Positions 44,540 to 53,174 of a DNA stretch of 64,000 nucleotides are shown in pieces. Both the position numbers and the translations under genes were made by a program. Within the stretch, counting starts at the first letter, position 1; each line of letters starts with the position of its first letter. A model generated the notes under the pieces. It searched no databases. It was not told the origin of the DNA and saw only the letters and a program-made list of their open reading frames with translations. The DNA comes from Sulfotelmatobacter sp049792875 (GTDB lineage Bacteria > Acidobacteriota > Terriglobia > Terriglobales > Acidobacteriaceae). The DNA is taken from positions 1 through 64,000 of the forward strand of contig JBARBI010000212.1 of assembly GCA_049792875.1 (NCBI GenBank), given 5' to 3'.

Positions 44540-44673
44540 TCGTAGGGCCGTTTCAGTTGTGCCTACGGCACAGGGTATCGTTAATGGCGACTGTCCCGCC
44601 AGTGGGTGTGGCGGGCTATTTTCGGAGTTCCCTTCGGGACCTGTGCGCGGAATCGCAACTGCTTCAGGCGATA

Positions 44674-44723
44674 GTGGGGCCGGGCTGCGCCCGGCGGACA
44701 GCCGAGGGCGGCTGGCCCCACAT
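44674..44723. repeat. GGACAGCCG palindrome with outer inverted repeat
   Basis: GTGGGGCC (44674-44681) and GGCCCCAC (44714-44721) bracket a GGACAGCCGAGGGCGGCTGG copy (44696-44715). It lies in the spacer between RNase J and the dehydratase genes and ends with the tail CCCCACATT, as in other copies. Confidence 0.75.
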
Positions 44724-44738
44724 TAAAGATCCAGACGA

Positions 44739-46403
44739 TCAAATTTCCAGAATTACGGGCATGATGAGAGGGCGTTTTTGGGTTTGCTTGGAGATATAGC
44801 GCTTCAGGTCGGCGCGGATTTTTTCTTTGATCACGCCGTAGTCGCCCTTTTCTTCTTCGCTCGAGTGCGCGAGTGTGTCCTCGACGATGCGCTTGGCGCC
44901 TTCAATCAGGCCATCGTCGCCGGGATTGAAGCCGCGGGTGACGATTTCCGGAGCGGCCTCTGCCTCGCCCGACAATTTGTTGATGGCGATGATGGGCAGA
45001 ACGATGCCGTCTTCGCTGAGGTGCAGGCGGTCTTTAATAATCAGATCCTCAACCACGTCGGTGCGGCTGCCGGAGTCGATACAGACCCGGCCCACTTTGA
45101 CGCGGGCGGTTTTCCGCGCACCGAGTTCGTCGAATTCCAGAACGTCTCCACTCTCGATAAGCATGACTTTGCCGACGGAACCATGCATCGCGCCGGCCAT
45201 TTCCGCGTGCAGTTTGAGTTGCCGGTACTCGCCGTGGATGGGAATGAAGTAACGAGGCTTGACCAGGTTGATGATCAGTTTGAGTTCTTCCTGGCTGGCG
45301 TGTCCGCTGACATGGATCGGCGGCGAGGTTCCGTCTTCGTAGATGACGTGGGCTTCGCGGCGGAACAGGTGGTCGATCATCCGGTAAATGGTTTTTTCGT
45401 TGCCGGGGATGATGCGTGAGGAGAGGACGACCGTGTCTCCCTTTTCGATTTTGGCGTGCTTGTGGTTGTCGACGGCGGCGCGCGACAACGCCGACATGGG
45501 TTCGCCCTGCGTGCCGCTGATGAGCACGCAAACTTTTTCCGGCGGGAAATTCTTCATCTCGCCAGGGTTGATGACCAGGCCGTCGGGCACTTCGATGTAG
45601 CCGAGGTCTTCGGCGATCTCGGCGGAATTGTTCATGGACCGACCGAGGAAGGCGACCTTGCGTCCGTGCTCGTGGGCGAGTTGTACTGCAAGATTGATTC
45701 GGTGAATGGACGACGAGAAGCACGAGATAAAAAGCCGGCGCTTGGTGTGGGCGAAGACTTCGTCAAACTTGCGGCGGACAGCGCGCTCGCTGGGCGTATA
45801 TCCCTTGCGCTCGACGTTGGTGGAATCCTGAAACAGGGCCAGCACGCCGTTCTTGCCGTATTCGGCAAAGGTGTGCAGGTCGAAGAGCTTGTTGTCGGTG
45901 GGCGTGGGATCGACTTTGAAATCGCCGGTGTGGATGATGACGCCCAGCGGAGTGTGAATCGCGAGCGCCACGCAGTCGACCAGGCTGTGCGTCACCTGGA
46001 TGGGATGGATGGTGAAGGCTCCGGCCTTGAAGCGCTCGTTGGGCCGCATCTCGCGCAGGTCGGCGTCGTCGAGCAGGGCGTGCTCGTCGAGTTTGTCTTC
46101 GACGTAAGCGAGCGTGAACTCCGTGCCCCACACGGGAACGTTGAGTTCGGAAAGCACCCAGGGGAGAGCGCCGATGTGATCTTCGTGGCCATGGGTGAGG
46201 ATAATTCCGCGGACGCGCTGGCGGTTCTCGACGAGATAAGAAATGTCGGGGACCACGATGTCGACGCCGAGCAACTCGGCTTCGGGGAACATGAGTCCGG
46301 CATCGACGACGATGATGTCGTCGCCCCAGCGGACCGCCATGCAGTTCATGCCGAACTCGCCGAGGCCCCCAAGGGGGATGATTTGCAGTTTTCCGGTGGG
46401 CAT
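44739..46403 (-). CDS. rnj: Ribonuclease J
   Basis: 554 residues. The metallo-beta-lactamase motif HGHEDHIGALP starts the active site; GDFKVD and the C-terminal region follow. The beta-CASP motifs include FISCFSSSIHRI and HVSGHASQEELKL. The C-terminal domain is short, as in bacterial RNase J. Enzymes of this family are 5'-3' exo/endoribonucleases for mRNA decay and rRNA maturation. It starts at ATG 46403, divergent from the EcsC gene. Confidence 0.94.
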   Translation of the reverse strand: MPTGKLQIIPLGGLGEFGMNCMAVRWGDDIIVVDAGLMFPEAELLGVDIVVPDISYLVENRQRVRGIILTHGHEDHIGALPWVLSELNVPVWGTEFTLAYVEDKLDEHALLDDADLREMRPNERFKAGAFTIHPIQVTHSLVDCVALAIHTPLGVIIHTGDFKVDPTPTDNKLFDLHTFAEYGKNGVLALFQDSTNVERKGYTPSERAVRRKFDEVFAHTKRRLFISCFSSSIHRINLAVQLAHEHGRKVAFLGRSMNNSAEIAEDLGYIEVPDGLVINPGEMKNFPPEKVCVLISGTQGEPMSALSRAAVDNHKHAKIEKGDTVVLSSRIIPGNEKTIYRMIDHLFRREAHVIYEDGTSPPIHVSGHASQEELKLIINLVKPRYFIPIHGEYRQLKLHAEMAGAMHGSVGKVMLIESGDVLEFDELGARKTARVKVGRVCIDSGSRTDVVEDLIIKDRLHLSEDGIVLPIIAINKLSGEAEAAPEIVTRGFNPGDDGLIEGAKRIVEDTLAHSSEEEKGDYGVIKEKIRADLKRYISKQTQKRPLIMPVILEI

Positions 46404-46757
46404 TGAGTAAGGATGATGCTAGCACAGGAAGGACTGGTGAGCGGCGATCGGGCGGGAAGAACGTCGACGTGGAAGAGCGGCGCTTCAGCGCCGCGTCAGA
46501 TTGTGGCGGGAGGATGGGCTTTAGCCCTGGTGGATGGTTCCCGGAGCCACAATCGATTACGACCACTGCGGCTAAAGCCTTTTCTGGTTCTGGTCGCTGA
46601 ACGCGGCCCCGAACGGCCGCTCTTCCACTGGTGCACTCACGGCGGATCGGAAAGGTTAGGCCGGTGGGCGACGCTGAACACGGAGAGCCGAGAGCCGAGA
46701 GCCGAGAGCTTGTCTCCCCGATGGCTTTCTCACTCTCCGTGCGGTAAGGTTGAGGAA
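46404..46757. other. 354-base intergenic region with a 160-bp palindromic element
   Basis: The spacer between rnj and the EcsC gene is mostly filled by the element at 46469-46628 (separate entry). The right part (46673-46710) repeats AGAGCCG three times (a 7-bp tandem repeat: GAGAGCCGAGAGCCGAGAGC). A plus-strand frame is open through the region, but that is because of the repeats, not a gene. Confidence 0.5.
46469..46628. repeat. 160-bp element with 13-bp perfect terminal inverted repeats
   Basis: GTGGAAGAGCGGC (46469-46481) and GCCGCTCTTCCAC (46616-46628) are exact inverses. Inside are smaller inverted pieces: GATTGTGGC (about 46499) with GCCACAATC (about 46547) and GGGCTTTAGCCC. No transposase is present. 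It resembles a miniature repeat element or a REP doublet. A copy of the end repeat lies at 14888-14900. Confidence 0.65.
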
Positions 46758-47453
46758 GTGGCGGAGCAACGCAAATCGTGGCTTCGGCGGCGGATTGAGG
46801 CGGGGATGGCGAGAGGGTTGACGCGTGCCTATTCGACGGTGCGCGTGGATCCGGACCGCTTTCTGTTGCAACTGCGCGCGGGGTACCGGATGCCGATCAG
46901 CGGATATCACGGAGTGTATTCACTGGAGATGGGAGAGATTGACGCGGTGGCGGACTCGGTGATCCGCAGCGGAATGAAAGTTGCAGCGGTGGAGGGAGCG
47001 GGATTGGGGCTGGGCGGGCTGATTACGATCGTGCCGGATCTGGGCATTCTCTCGGCGATCACGATGCGGACCATTGAGAAATTGAGCCTGGTGTATGGAT
47101 TTGAGTTCAAGACCGACGAGGAGATCGCCGAACTGTGGATTGCGGCAGCGAGCGCGGCGGGAGTGGACATCAGCCGAGAGTTGCTGGAGAAGGAAGTCGT
47201 CAACAAATTCGTGCCGCGCGTGATCCAGAGGATGGCGGCGAAGGCCAGCGCGGAAGTCGTGGAGAAATGGGCCGGACGCGTGATTCCACTGGCCAGTGCG
47301 GCGATTGGGGCGGGATTGAATTACTGGTTCGTGAAGGCGTGGGGAGAGCGGGCGAAGACGCACTTCAGGCAACGGCACTTGTCACTGCGGCAGCGGGCGC
47401 AGCACGGGGCATTGACCAGCCAGAACCAGTTGAGCTTTCCACCGCGAGGGTAA
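46758..47453 (+). CDS. EcsC-family protein
   Basis: 231 residues from GTG 46758 (ATG 46806 would give 215). The body carries the EcsC pattern: VDPDRFLLQLRAGYRMPISG, then a helix-rich region, and the Gly-rich stretch GAGLGLGGLITIVPDLGILS followed by GVDISRELLEKEVVNKF. EcsC proteins are linked to ABC exporters but their biochemical role is not settled. It is monocistronic. The start is uncertain because repeats lie immediately upstream. Confidence 0.8.
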   Translation: MAEQRKSWLRRRIEAGMARGLTRAYSTVRVDPDRFLLQLRAGYRMPISGYHGVYSLEMGEIDAVADSVIRSGMKVAAVEGAGLGLGGLITIVPDLGILSAITMRTIEKLSLVYGFEFKTDEEIAELWIAAASAAGVDISRELLEKEVVNKFVPRVIQRMAAKASAEVVEKWAGRVIPLASAAIGAGLNYWFVKAWGERAKTHFRQRHLSLRQRAQHGALTSQNQLSFPPRG

Positions 47454-47575
47454 CCACTGCCGCGGTCAACATTCTTTGTCATCATTAGCTTTGTCATCCT
47501 TCGCTTCACTCCGGACGACAGGTTAGTTGTTGCTACTCGGTGATACTTGCCGCGGCTGTGGTTAAATATTGATAG

Positions 47576-48226
47576 ATGCCTACCTTTTCTTGCTCAGCCA
47601 TCCTTTTTGACCTGGACGGAGTTCTGGCGGACTCGACGCGTGCGGTCGACCGTGAGTGGCGCGAGTGGGCTGCGCGCAAGGGCGTGGATGGGGATGCCAT
47701 CATGGCGATTGCTCACGGCGTGCGGACGGTTGAGGTCATCAAGCGTGTGGCGCCGCATCTGGATGCCGACGCCGAAGCCGGCGAAATTGAGAATCATGAG
47801 GCGCACGACCAGCAGGGCGTGGTGGTGATGCCCGGCGCGGCGGAGTTGCTGCGCTCGCTTCCCGAGGGGCGTTGGGGCGTGGTCACGTCAGGTTCGAGAT
47901 TGCTGGCCACGAATCGGCTGCGTTATTGCGGTTTGCCTGTTCCCGAAGTTCTGGTCACTTCCGACGATGTCACGCATGGGAAGCCGCATCCGGAGCCGTA
48001 TTTGAAGGGGGCGGAGCGGTTGGGGGTGAGTCCGGCGGAGTGTCTGGTGATTGAGGATGCGCCGGCGGGAATTGAGTCGGCGCGCGTGGCGGGGACCACG
48101 GTGGTGGGGATTACGAGCACCTACGGCGCCGCAGCTTTAGAGCAAGCGAATGCTGTCATTCGGAAGCTGGCGCAGATTCAGGTTACGTCGAACGGGGTGG
48201 GGAAGTTGGGGGTAGTCGTTTTCTAA
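47576..48226 (+). CDS. HAD-superfamily sugar-phosphatase-like hydrolase
   Basis: 216 residues. HAD motifs: ILFDLDGVLAD (I, Asp nucleophile and general acid), VVTSGS (II), HGKPHPEPYLKGAERLG (III Lys) and IEDAPAGIESARVAG (IV acidic). The cap is the small helical C1 type of the beta-phosphoglucomutase/glycerol-3-phosphatase group. The exact sugar phosphate is open. It starts at ATG 47576. Confidence 0.9.
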   Translation: MPTFSCSAILFDLDGVLADSTRAVDREWREWAARKGVDGDAIMAIAHGVRTVEVIKRVAPHLDADAEAGEIENHEAHDQQGVVVMPGAAELLRSLPEGRWGVVTSGSRLLATNRLRYCGLPVPEVLVTSDDVTHGKPHPEPYLKGAERLGVSPAECLVIEDAPAGIESARVAGTTVVGITSTYGAAALEQANAVIRKLAQIQVTSNGVGKLGVVVF

Positions 48227-48254
48227 GGTCTCCTCGTTTAGACGCGAGCGCCGA

Positions 48255-48548
48255 TCACATGACTCTGGGGAACTTGTGCAAGGTTTCAAAACGGACGTGT
48301 TTTAGATTTCCCGACTTCTCCAGTTCCTCAGCGATGGTCCTAAGGGTTTCAGAAGCGTTGGATGAATCCGAAAATGGAAAGACATTCCCGACGTCCACTA
48401 CCTCGAATTGGTAGTGGCTCCTTGCGGCGACTACCTTTGTGCGAAACTCTGTTCCGTTGGTCGCGAGCGTTAGCACATTGACGTAAGCACCCTTGTCGGC
48501 CTGTAATAAGTCACACTGTTCGCGTGGCGCTACGACAATCCGTGCCAT
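48255..48548 (-). CDS. Small protein of unknown function downstream of dapD
   Basis: 97 residues from ATG 48548. The frame is open to TTG 48629, but that would overlap dapD, and a GAGGT precedes 48548. The sequence is MARIVVAPREQCDLLQADKG... with a mixed alpha/beta pattern (VVAARSHYQFEVVDVGNVFPF); it resembles no family I recognise. It lies 55 bp after dapD on the same strand and may be a tail of the lysine operon. Confidence 0.5.
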   Translation of the reverse strand: MARIVVAPREQCDLLQADKGAYVNVLTLATNGTEFRTKVVAARSHYQFEVVDVGNVFPFSDSSNASETLRTIAEELEKSGNLKHVRFETLHKFPRVM

Positions 48549-48603
48549 CCACACCTCGAGTTTTTCAAGTTCGGTCAAGTTGGCGTCAAAACAATCGCGA
48601 AAA

Positions 48604-49431
48604 TTAACGCAGCCAATCTTCCAACTCAATTCCGCGATCGGTTTTCTCGTCGCGGTACTTCACGATGACGGGTGTGTAGAGGGAAAGATTCCAATCGGCG
48701 GCGGCGCCTTTCTTGACGGCGCGCGAGCCGGGGACGACTACGGCGTTCTCCGGAACTTCGAGCGGCGCGTCGGGCGTAGCGCGGTACACTTCGCCGCGGA
48801 CTAGGTCATACAGAGGCGTAGAGCGCGTGAGGATTGTTCCTGCGCCTAGCACTGCGCGCGCGTGGATCAGTGTGCCCTCGTAAATCCCGCAATTCCCGCC
48901 CACAAGCACGTCATCTTCGATGATCACTGGGGCGGCGTTGATGGGCTCGAGAACTCCTCCAACTTGTGCGCCGGCGCTCAGATGGACCCGCTTGCCGATC
49001 TGCGCGCACGAACCGACCAAGGCGTGCGAGTCGATCATGGTGCCTTCGTCGACATAGGCGCCAACGTTGATGAACATGGGCGGCATGCAGATGACCGACG
49101 GTGCGACGTAGGCTCCGGTGCGCACCGAGGAACCGCCGGGCACGACGCGAACGCGGTCGGCGATCGAGAACTGGCGCGCAGGGAAGGTGTCTTTGTCGAC
49201 GAAGGAGAGGCCGGCGGTCATGTCGGCGAGTTCTCCGAGACGAAATCCGAGGAGAATGCCTTGCTTGACCCAGGGGTTGACCGTCCAGAGGGCGCCTTTC
49301 TTTTCGGCGGCGCGGATTTTGCCCTGGGTGAGCTGGTCGCGGAATTCGAGGAAGGTTTTGCGCGCGTCGGGATCGTTCTCGACTTCGCCTTGGGATGCGA
49401 GGCGCTCGATGGAGGATTTCAACGAGGACAT
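48604..49431 (-). CDS. dapD: 2,3,4,5-tetrahydropyridine-2,6-dicarboxylate N-succinyltransferase
   Basis: 275 residues from ATG 49431. The left-handed beta-helix repeats are visible: GAYVAPSVICMPPMFINVGA, then YVDEGTMIDSHALVGSCAQI, VHLSAGAQVGGVLEP, and GALVGGNCGIYEGT-like turns. The length and C-terminal VVPGSRAVKK match DapD. It N-succinylates tetrahydrodipicolinate with succinyl-CoA, the branch that goes via succinylated intermediates to meso-DAP. It is last in the asd-lysC-dapB-dapA-dapD order. Confidence 0.93.
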   Translation of the reverse strand: MSSLKSSIERLASQGEVENDPDARKTFLEFRDQLTQGKIRAAEKKGALWTVNPWVKQGILLGFRLGELADMTAGLSFVDKDTFPARQFSIADRVRVVPGGSSVRTGAYVAPSVICMPPMFINVGAYVDEGTMIDSHALVGSCAQIGKRVHLSAGAQVGGVLEPINAAPVIIEDDVLVGGNCGIYEGTLIHARAVLGAGTILTRSTPLYDLVRGEVYRATPDAPLEVPENAVVVPGSRAVKKGAAADWNLSLYTPVIVKYRDEKTDRGIELEDWLR

Positions 49432-49545
49432 GAATTGTTGATTGTTGATGGTTAATCGCTGATTTGTCAAAATCTCACACCTCAACCACGACGGGCACGA
49501 AGGGACACTAAGAGAAAATCAACAATCAGAAATCAGCAATTGTTT

Positions 49546-50676
49546 CTACACGCACTTGCACTCACTGCGGATCAGGACTCCGGTCATGGCGTGGGCGGTC
49601 TCGCGGGCTTCGGGCAGCGTGGCGTAAGGGCCGTGCCAACGGGCGTGGTTCACGTCGTGGCCAGCCGGGCGCCCTTTACCGTGGCTGCATTGCCCGCAGG
49701 ATCCGCGGTGCAGGACAATTTTGCGGGGGCCGGCGGCCCAGTTTTCGTAGATGAAGAAGTCGGCCGCTTCGGAGGTGGGGGCAGCCGGCTTGCTGATTAA
49801 GCCAATTTCCATTGCGACCCTTTGCAATCGTGAGCGCGTGTCGCGGCGCATGGGCAGCAGAGGCAGGCGGTAGACTTCTTCGACCTTGCCCATCATCGCG
49901 AGAACCGCTTTCACGGGCAGAGGGCTCGACTCGATGAAGTTGGCTTGCATCAGCGGGAGATACTTGCGATTAAGGGCACGCGCGGTGGTCCAGTCGTTGG
50001 CGAGAGCGGCCCGGGTGAGCGACGCCATTTCGTGAGGAATCTCGTTGGAGGCAACGGAGATGAGCCCGACGCCACCGAGAGCGATCACCGGAAGCGTGAC
50101 GGCGTCATCCCCGGAGAAAACCAGGAATGCTTCGGGGACGGAGTTGATGGCTTCGGCAATCTGGGTCATGTTGCCGCTGGCTTCTTTGATGCCCACGATG
50201 TTGGGGACCTCGGCGAGACGCGCCAGAGTTTGGGGCTCGAGGTTTGTAGCCGTGCGGCCGGGCACATTGTAAAGGATGACGGGCTTGTCGCCGACCGCTT
50301 CGGCGATCGCTTTGAAATGGCGGTATTGGCCTTCCTGCGTGGGTTTGTTGTAGTAGGGCGAGGCGGTAAGGATCGCGTTAACACCGGGGCGGGCTGCGAT
50401 CTCTTTGGCCTTCTCGACGGCTTCGTGGGTGGAGTTGGAGGTGGCGCCGGCGACGATGGGGACGCGTCCGGCCGCGACTTCGACGGTTGTGTCGATGACT
50501 TGCAGCCATTCGTCGTGGGTCAGAGTGGGGGTTTCGCCGGTGGTGCCGCAGGGCACGAGAAAATCAATGCCGGACTCGACTTGCCATGTGACCAGGTTGC
50601 GCAGGGCCGCGTTGTCGATAGAACCATCCTGATGAAAGGGAGTTACGAGGGCGGTGCCACAACCACGGAGTTGCAT
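49546..50676 (-). CDS. dapA: 4-hydroxy-tetrahydrodipicolinate synthase with a Cys-rich C-terminal extension
   Basis: 376 residues from ATG 50676 (typical DapA is about 290-300). The class I aldolase domain has GTALVTPF, CGTTGETPTLTHDEW, the Tyr/Lys site (YNVPGRTATNLE, then IVGIKEASG, Schiff-base Lys) and SGDDAVTLPVIALGG. After residue ~300 comes an extra 75-residue domain: DFFIYENWAAGPRKIVLHRG, then CGQC, and at the end SECKCV. The extra part has the look of a small Cys-His (zinc-binding) module; a stand-alone relative may exist (YENW...CxxC...GKG pattern). The product is meso-DAP/lysine precursor. Frame is continuous, so the fusion is real in this sequence. Confidence 0.92.
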   Translation of the reverse strand: MQLRGCGTALVTPFHQDGSIDNAALRNLVTWQVESGIDFLVPCGTTGETPTLTHDEWLQVIDTTVEVAAGRVPIVAGATSNSTHEAVEKAKEIAARPGVNAILTASPYYNKPTQEGQYRHFKAIAEAVGDKPVILYNVPGRTATNLEPQTLARLAEVPNIVGIKEASGNMTQIAEAINSVPEAFLVFSGDDAVTLPVIALGGVGLISVASNEIPHEMASLTRAALANDWTTARALNRKYLPLMQANFIESSPLPVKAVLAMMGKVEEVYRLPLLPMRRDTRSRLQRVAMEIGLISKPAAPTSEAADFFIYENWAAGPRKIVLHRGSCGQCSHGKGRPAGHDVNHARWHGPYATLPEARETAHAMTGVLIRSECKCV

Positions 50677-50747
50677 AGGAATAGGATAGCGCGAGTGAGG
50701 GCGGAGGGAAAATGCGGACAGTTCAAAAACCATCGAGCTTGGCTCGA

Positions 50748-50798
50748 CGGACAGCCGAGTGCCTGCCCTGAGCCTGCCGAAGGGGCGGCTGTCCCCAC
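50748..50798. repeat. GGACAGCCG palindrome interrupted by a second repeat
   Basis: GGACAGCCGAG (50749-50759) and GGCGGCTGTCC (50784-50794) are the arms of the dispersed palindrome. The loop contains a second repeat, GCCTGCCCTGAGCCTGCCGA (from 50761), that also occurs at 53118. It lies between dapA and dapB and ends in CCCCAC as in other copies. Confidence 0.75.
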
Positions 50799-50808
50799 GT
50801 TTTGGTTG

Positions 50809-51495
50809 TTACAGGTCTCGCCACACATCCTTGAAATCGTGAAAACCTTTTTTGCCGGTTAGCCACTCGGCGGCGCGGACGGCGCCTTCGGCGAAGCCGC
50901 GACGGGACTTGGCGTCGTGGCAGAGGTAGATTCGGTCTGCGGGAGATTCGAGCACGACTTCGTGCAGGCCGACTACGTCGCCTTCGCGGAAGGATGTGAT
51001 CTCAAGACCTTCGTTTTGGCCGCTGGTTTCGCGGATCAGGTGCTGGATGGCGATCGCGGTCCCGGAGGGGGCGTCTTTTTTGTCGGCGTGGTGGCGCTCG
51101 AAAATCTGGCCGGAGTAATCGTGTCGCAGGGCTGCTGCTGCGGCGCGGGTGACATCGAAAAAGAGGTTTACGCCTACGGAGAAGTTTGCGCCGTAGACGA
51201 ATCCGGTTTTGTGTTGTTCGACCAGTGTGCGCACACGGTCGAGGTCTTTGTACCAGCCCGTGGTGCCGACGACCATGTTCTTTCCGGTCTTGACGCAGGC
51301 TTCGACGTTGGCCAGGACGCATTGCGGGGTGGTGAAGTCGATTACCGCGTCGATGTCTCTTAGGCCTTCTGGTGTGAGGGCGACACAGGCGTCATTTTCC
51401 TTGGAGCCGGCTACGCGGACGTGGTGTTTGCGCTCGGCGGCGAATTCCGCCACCAGCGATCCCGTTTTTCCGCGGCCTAAGACCAGAAGATTCAT
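50809..51495 (-). CDS. dapB: 4-hydroxy-tetrahydrodipicolinate reductase
   Basis: 228 residues. N-terminal LVLGRGKTGSLVAEFA (NAD(P)H loop), AVIDFTTPQCVLANVE, VVGTTGW, and ANFSVGVNLFFDVTRAAAA in the substrate loop. ERHHADKKDAPSGTAIAI carries the conserved HHxxKxDAPSGTA of DapB. It reduces HTPA to tetrahydrodipicolinate. Slightly short but complete. It lies between lysC and dapA. Confidence 0.94.
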   Translation of the reverse strand: MNLLVLGRGKTGSLVAEFAAERKHHVRVAGSKENDACVALTPEGLRDIDAVIDFTTPQCVLANVEACVKTGKNMVVGTTGWYKDLDRVRTLVEQHKTGFVYGANFSVGVNLFFDVTRAAAAALRHDYSGQIFERHHADKKDAPSGTAIAIQHLIRETSGQNEGLEITSFREGDVVGLHEVVLESPADRIYLCHDAKSRRGFAEGAVRAAEWLTGKKGFHDFKDVWRDL

Positions 51496-51570
51496 CTTCG
51501 TCAGATCGACTGCACACAGATTACCTCAGCCGGGGTCGCTTCGGTTGCTCTCCGTGGAGAGATGGATCAC

Positions 51571-51649
51571 GTAGCCCGGGACGCATTCGTCCGGGGCGGC
51601 CGCCTCTTAAGTTGAATTCCTGCGGGCGGAGGAATGCGTCCGCCGCTAC
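51571..51649. repeat. Imperfect inverted repeat between lysC and dapB
   Basis: GTAGCCCGGGACGCATTC (51571-51588) and, inverted, GTAGCGGCGGACGCATTC (51649-51632) share 15 of 18 positions. The inter-arm part is GC-rich. No T-run follows on either strand, so it is more likely a dispersed palindrome than a terminator. Confidence 0.55.
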
Positions 51650-51658
51650 GCGTGCTGC

Positions 51659-53032
51659 CTAGGCGAAGACTTCGGGGTCCAGTTCCGAGAAAAATGTCTT
51701 GTGCAGGCGCTGGATTACGTCGGGGACTTCGTCTTCTTCGATCACGAATGTCAGATTAATTTCGGAAGCGCCCTGGGAGATCATGCGAATCTTCTTGTCG
51801 GCCAGCTCGCGAAAGACCAAGGCGGCGATGCCGGGCGTGTCGCGGAGGTTCTCGCCGACCAGGCACACGATGGCTTTGCGCCCCTCGTATTTTACGTCGG
51901 CCAACTTGGCAAGGTCGGCCGCAAGCGCGGGGATTGCCTGATTTGAGTCGACGGTCAGAGAGACGCTGACTTCCGAGGTCGAGACCACGTCAATGGAAAC
52001 CTTGTGGCGGTCGAAGGCTTCAAAGATCGAACGCAGGAATCCGTGGGCCAGCAGCATGCGTGGGGCGGCTACGTCGACGATGGTGATCCGTTTTTTGGCG
52101 GCGATGGCTTTGAAGATGTTCTTACCTTGCGGGGCGCGGGTGGTGATGCGCGTACCTTCGCACGACGGGTTGCGCGAGTTCAAGACGTAGACGGGAATAT
52201 TTTTCTGGATGGCCGGGAGCACCGTTGCGGGGTGCAGGACTTTCGCGCCGAAGTAGGCCAACTCGGCGGCTTCGTCGAAGCTGATGACTTTGATGCGGCG
52301 CGCCTCGGGACAAATTCGGGGATCGGTGGTGAGGATGCCGTCCACATCGGTCCAGATCTCGATGCGGTCGGCGCCCAGGGCAGCGCCGAAAATGGCGGCG
52401 GAAAAATCGGAGCCGCCCCGTCCAATCGTGGTGGTGATGCCGGCGAGGTTGGCGCCGATGAAGCCGCCCATAACCGGCACTTGGCCATCTTGCAAAAGTG
52501 GTTGGACTTTTTCCTGCAGCTTGGTGTTGGTTTCTTCATATTGCGGGACGGCCTGCATGAACGCGCTGTCGGTGACCAGCACGTCGCGGGAGTCGACGTG
52601 GGCACCCTTGAGTCCACGGGCGGCAAAAGCGGCGGCGACAATTTTGCTGGAGAGCATTTCGCCAAAGGCGGCGACGTGGTCGGTGGTGCGGGGCGTGATT
52701 TCGCCGACGGCGGAAATGCCGCGCAGGAGTTCGTCGAGAGCCTCAAACTCCGAGCCGAGTTCCGAATGAAATTCGGTGAACAGCGCGGTACCCAGGAGTT
52801 CGCTGGCGGTGTTGTAGTGGCGTTCCTGGAGCGACCGGCAGAGCTTGAGGGCGGTCTTGCGCTCGCCGGCGCCGGCGGCTTTGGCCATGGTCAGCAGGGT
52901 GTCGGTGACCTTGGCCATGGCGCTGACCACCACAACGGGCTTTTGCGGCAGGCGTCCTTGGACGATCGAGGCGACGCGGTCGATGGCTATGGCGTCTTCG
53001 ACGGAAGTGCCACCGAACTTCATGACGATCAT
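51659..53032 (-). CDS. lysC: Aspartate kinase
   Basis: 457 residues from ATG 53032. The N-terminus MIVMKFGGTSVEDAIAI is the diagnostic KFGGTSV. Further: VVVVSAMAKVTDTLL, TTIGRGGSDFSAAIFGAAL and IWTDVDGILTTDPR. Two ACT domains follow (C-terminal 160 residues; SVSLTVDSNQAIP, MISQGASEINLTFVI), the usual allosteric site for lysine/threonine. A GAAG-type Shine-Dalgarno precedes it. It is second in the lysine cluster. Confidence 0.96.
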   Translation of the reverse strand: MIVMKFGGTSVEDAIAIDRVASIVQGRLPQKPVVVVSAMAKVTDTLLTMAKAAGAGERKTALKLCRSLQERHYNTASELLGTALFTEFHSELGSEFEALDELLRGISAVGEITPRTTDHVAAFGEMLSSKIVAAAFAARGLKGAHVDSRDVLVTDSAFMQAVPQYEETNTKLQEKVQPLLQDGQVPVMGGFIGANLAGITTTIGRGGSDFSAAIFGAALGADRIEIWTDVDGILTTDPRICPEARRIKVISFDEAAELAYFGAKVLHPATVLPAIQKNIPVYVLNSRNPSCEGTRITTRAPQGKNIFKAIAAKKRITIVDVAAPRMLLAHGFLRSIFEAFDRHKVSIDVVSTSEVSVSLTVDSNQAIPALAADLAKLADVKYEGRKAIVCLVGENLRDTPGIAALVFRELADKKIRMISQGASEINLTFVIEEDEVPDVIQRLHKTFFSELDPEVFA

Positions 53033-53104
53033 CGGGGGGACTTCCTTGCGTTGGAAAAATGACGCGGATGGGCACTGCAGGCTGCGCGCGCGAGACGCGC
53101 CCAC

Positions 53105-53154
53105 GACAGCCGCCGGAGCCTGCCCTGAGCCCGCCGAAGGGACGGCGGCGCTAC
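53105..53154. repeat. Second palindrome interrupted by the same 24-bp repeat
   Basis: GACAGCCGCCG (53105-53115) and CGGCGGC (53143-53149) form a short stem; the loop holds a 24-base core (53118-53141) that matches 50761-50784 at 23 of 24 positions. It sits between asd and lysC. The two sites show the same arrangement, repeat within repeat. Confidence 0.7.
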
Positions 53155-53174
53155 ATTTTCGGCGCCGCTGCTCT

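Noticed and set aside
46413..46757. N-terminal extension of the EcsC frame
   Set aside because: The residues are a translation of the palindromic element and the AGAGCCG repeats.
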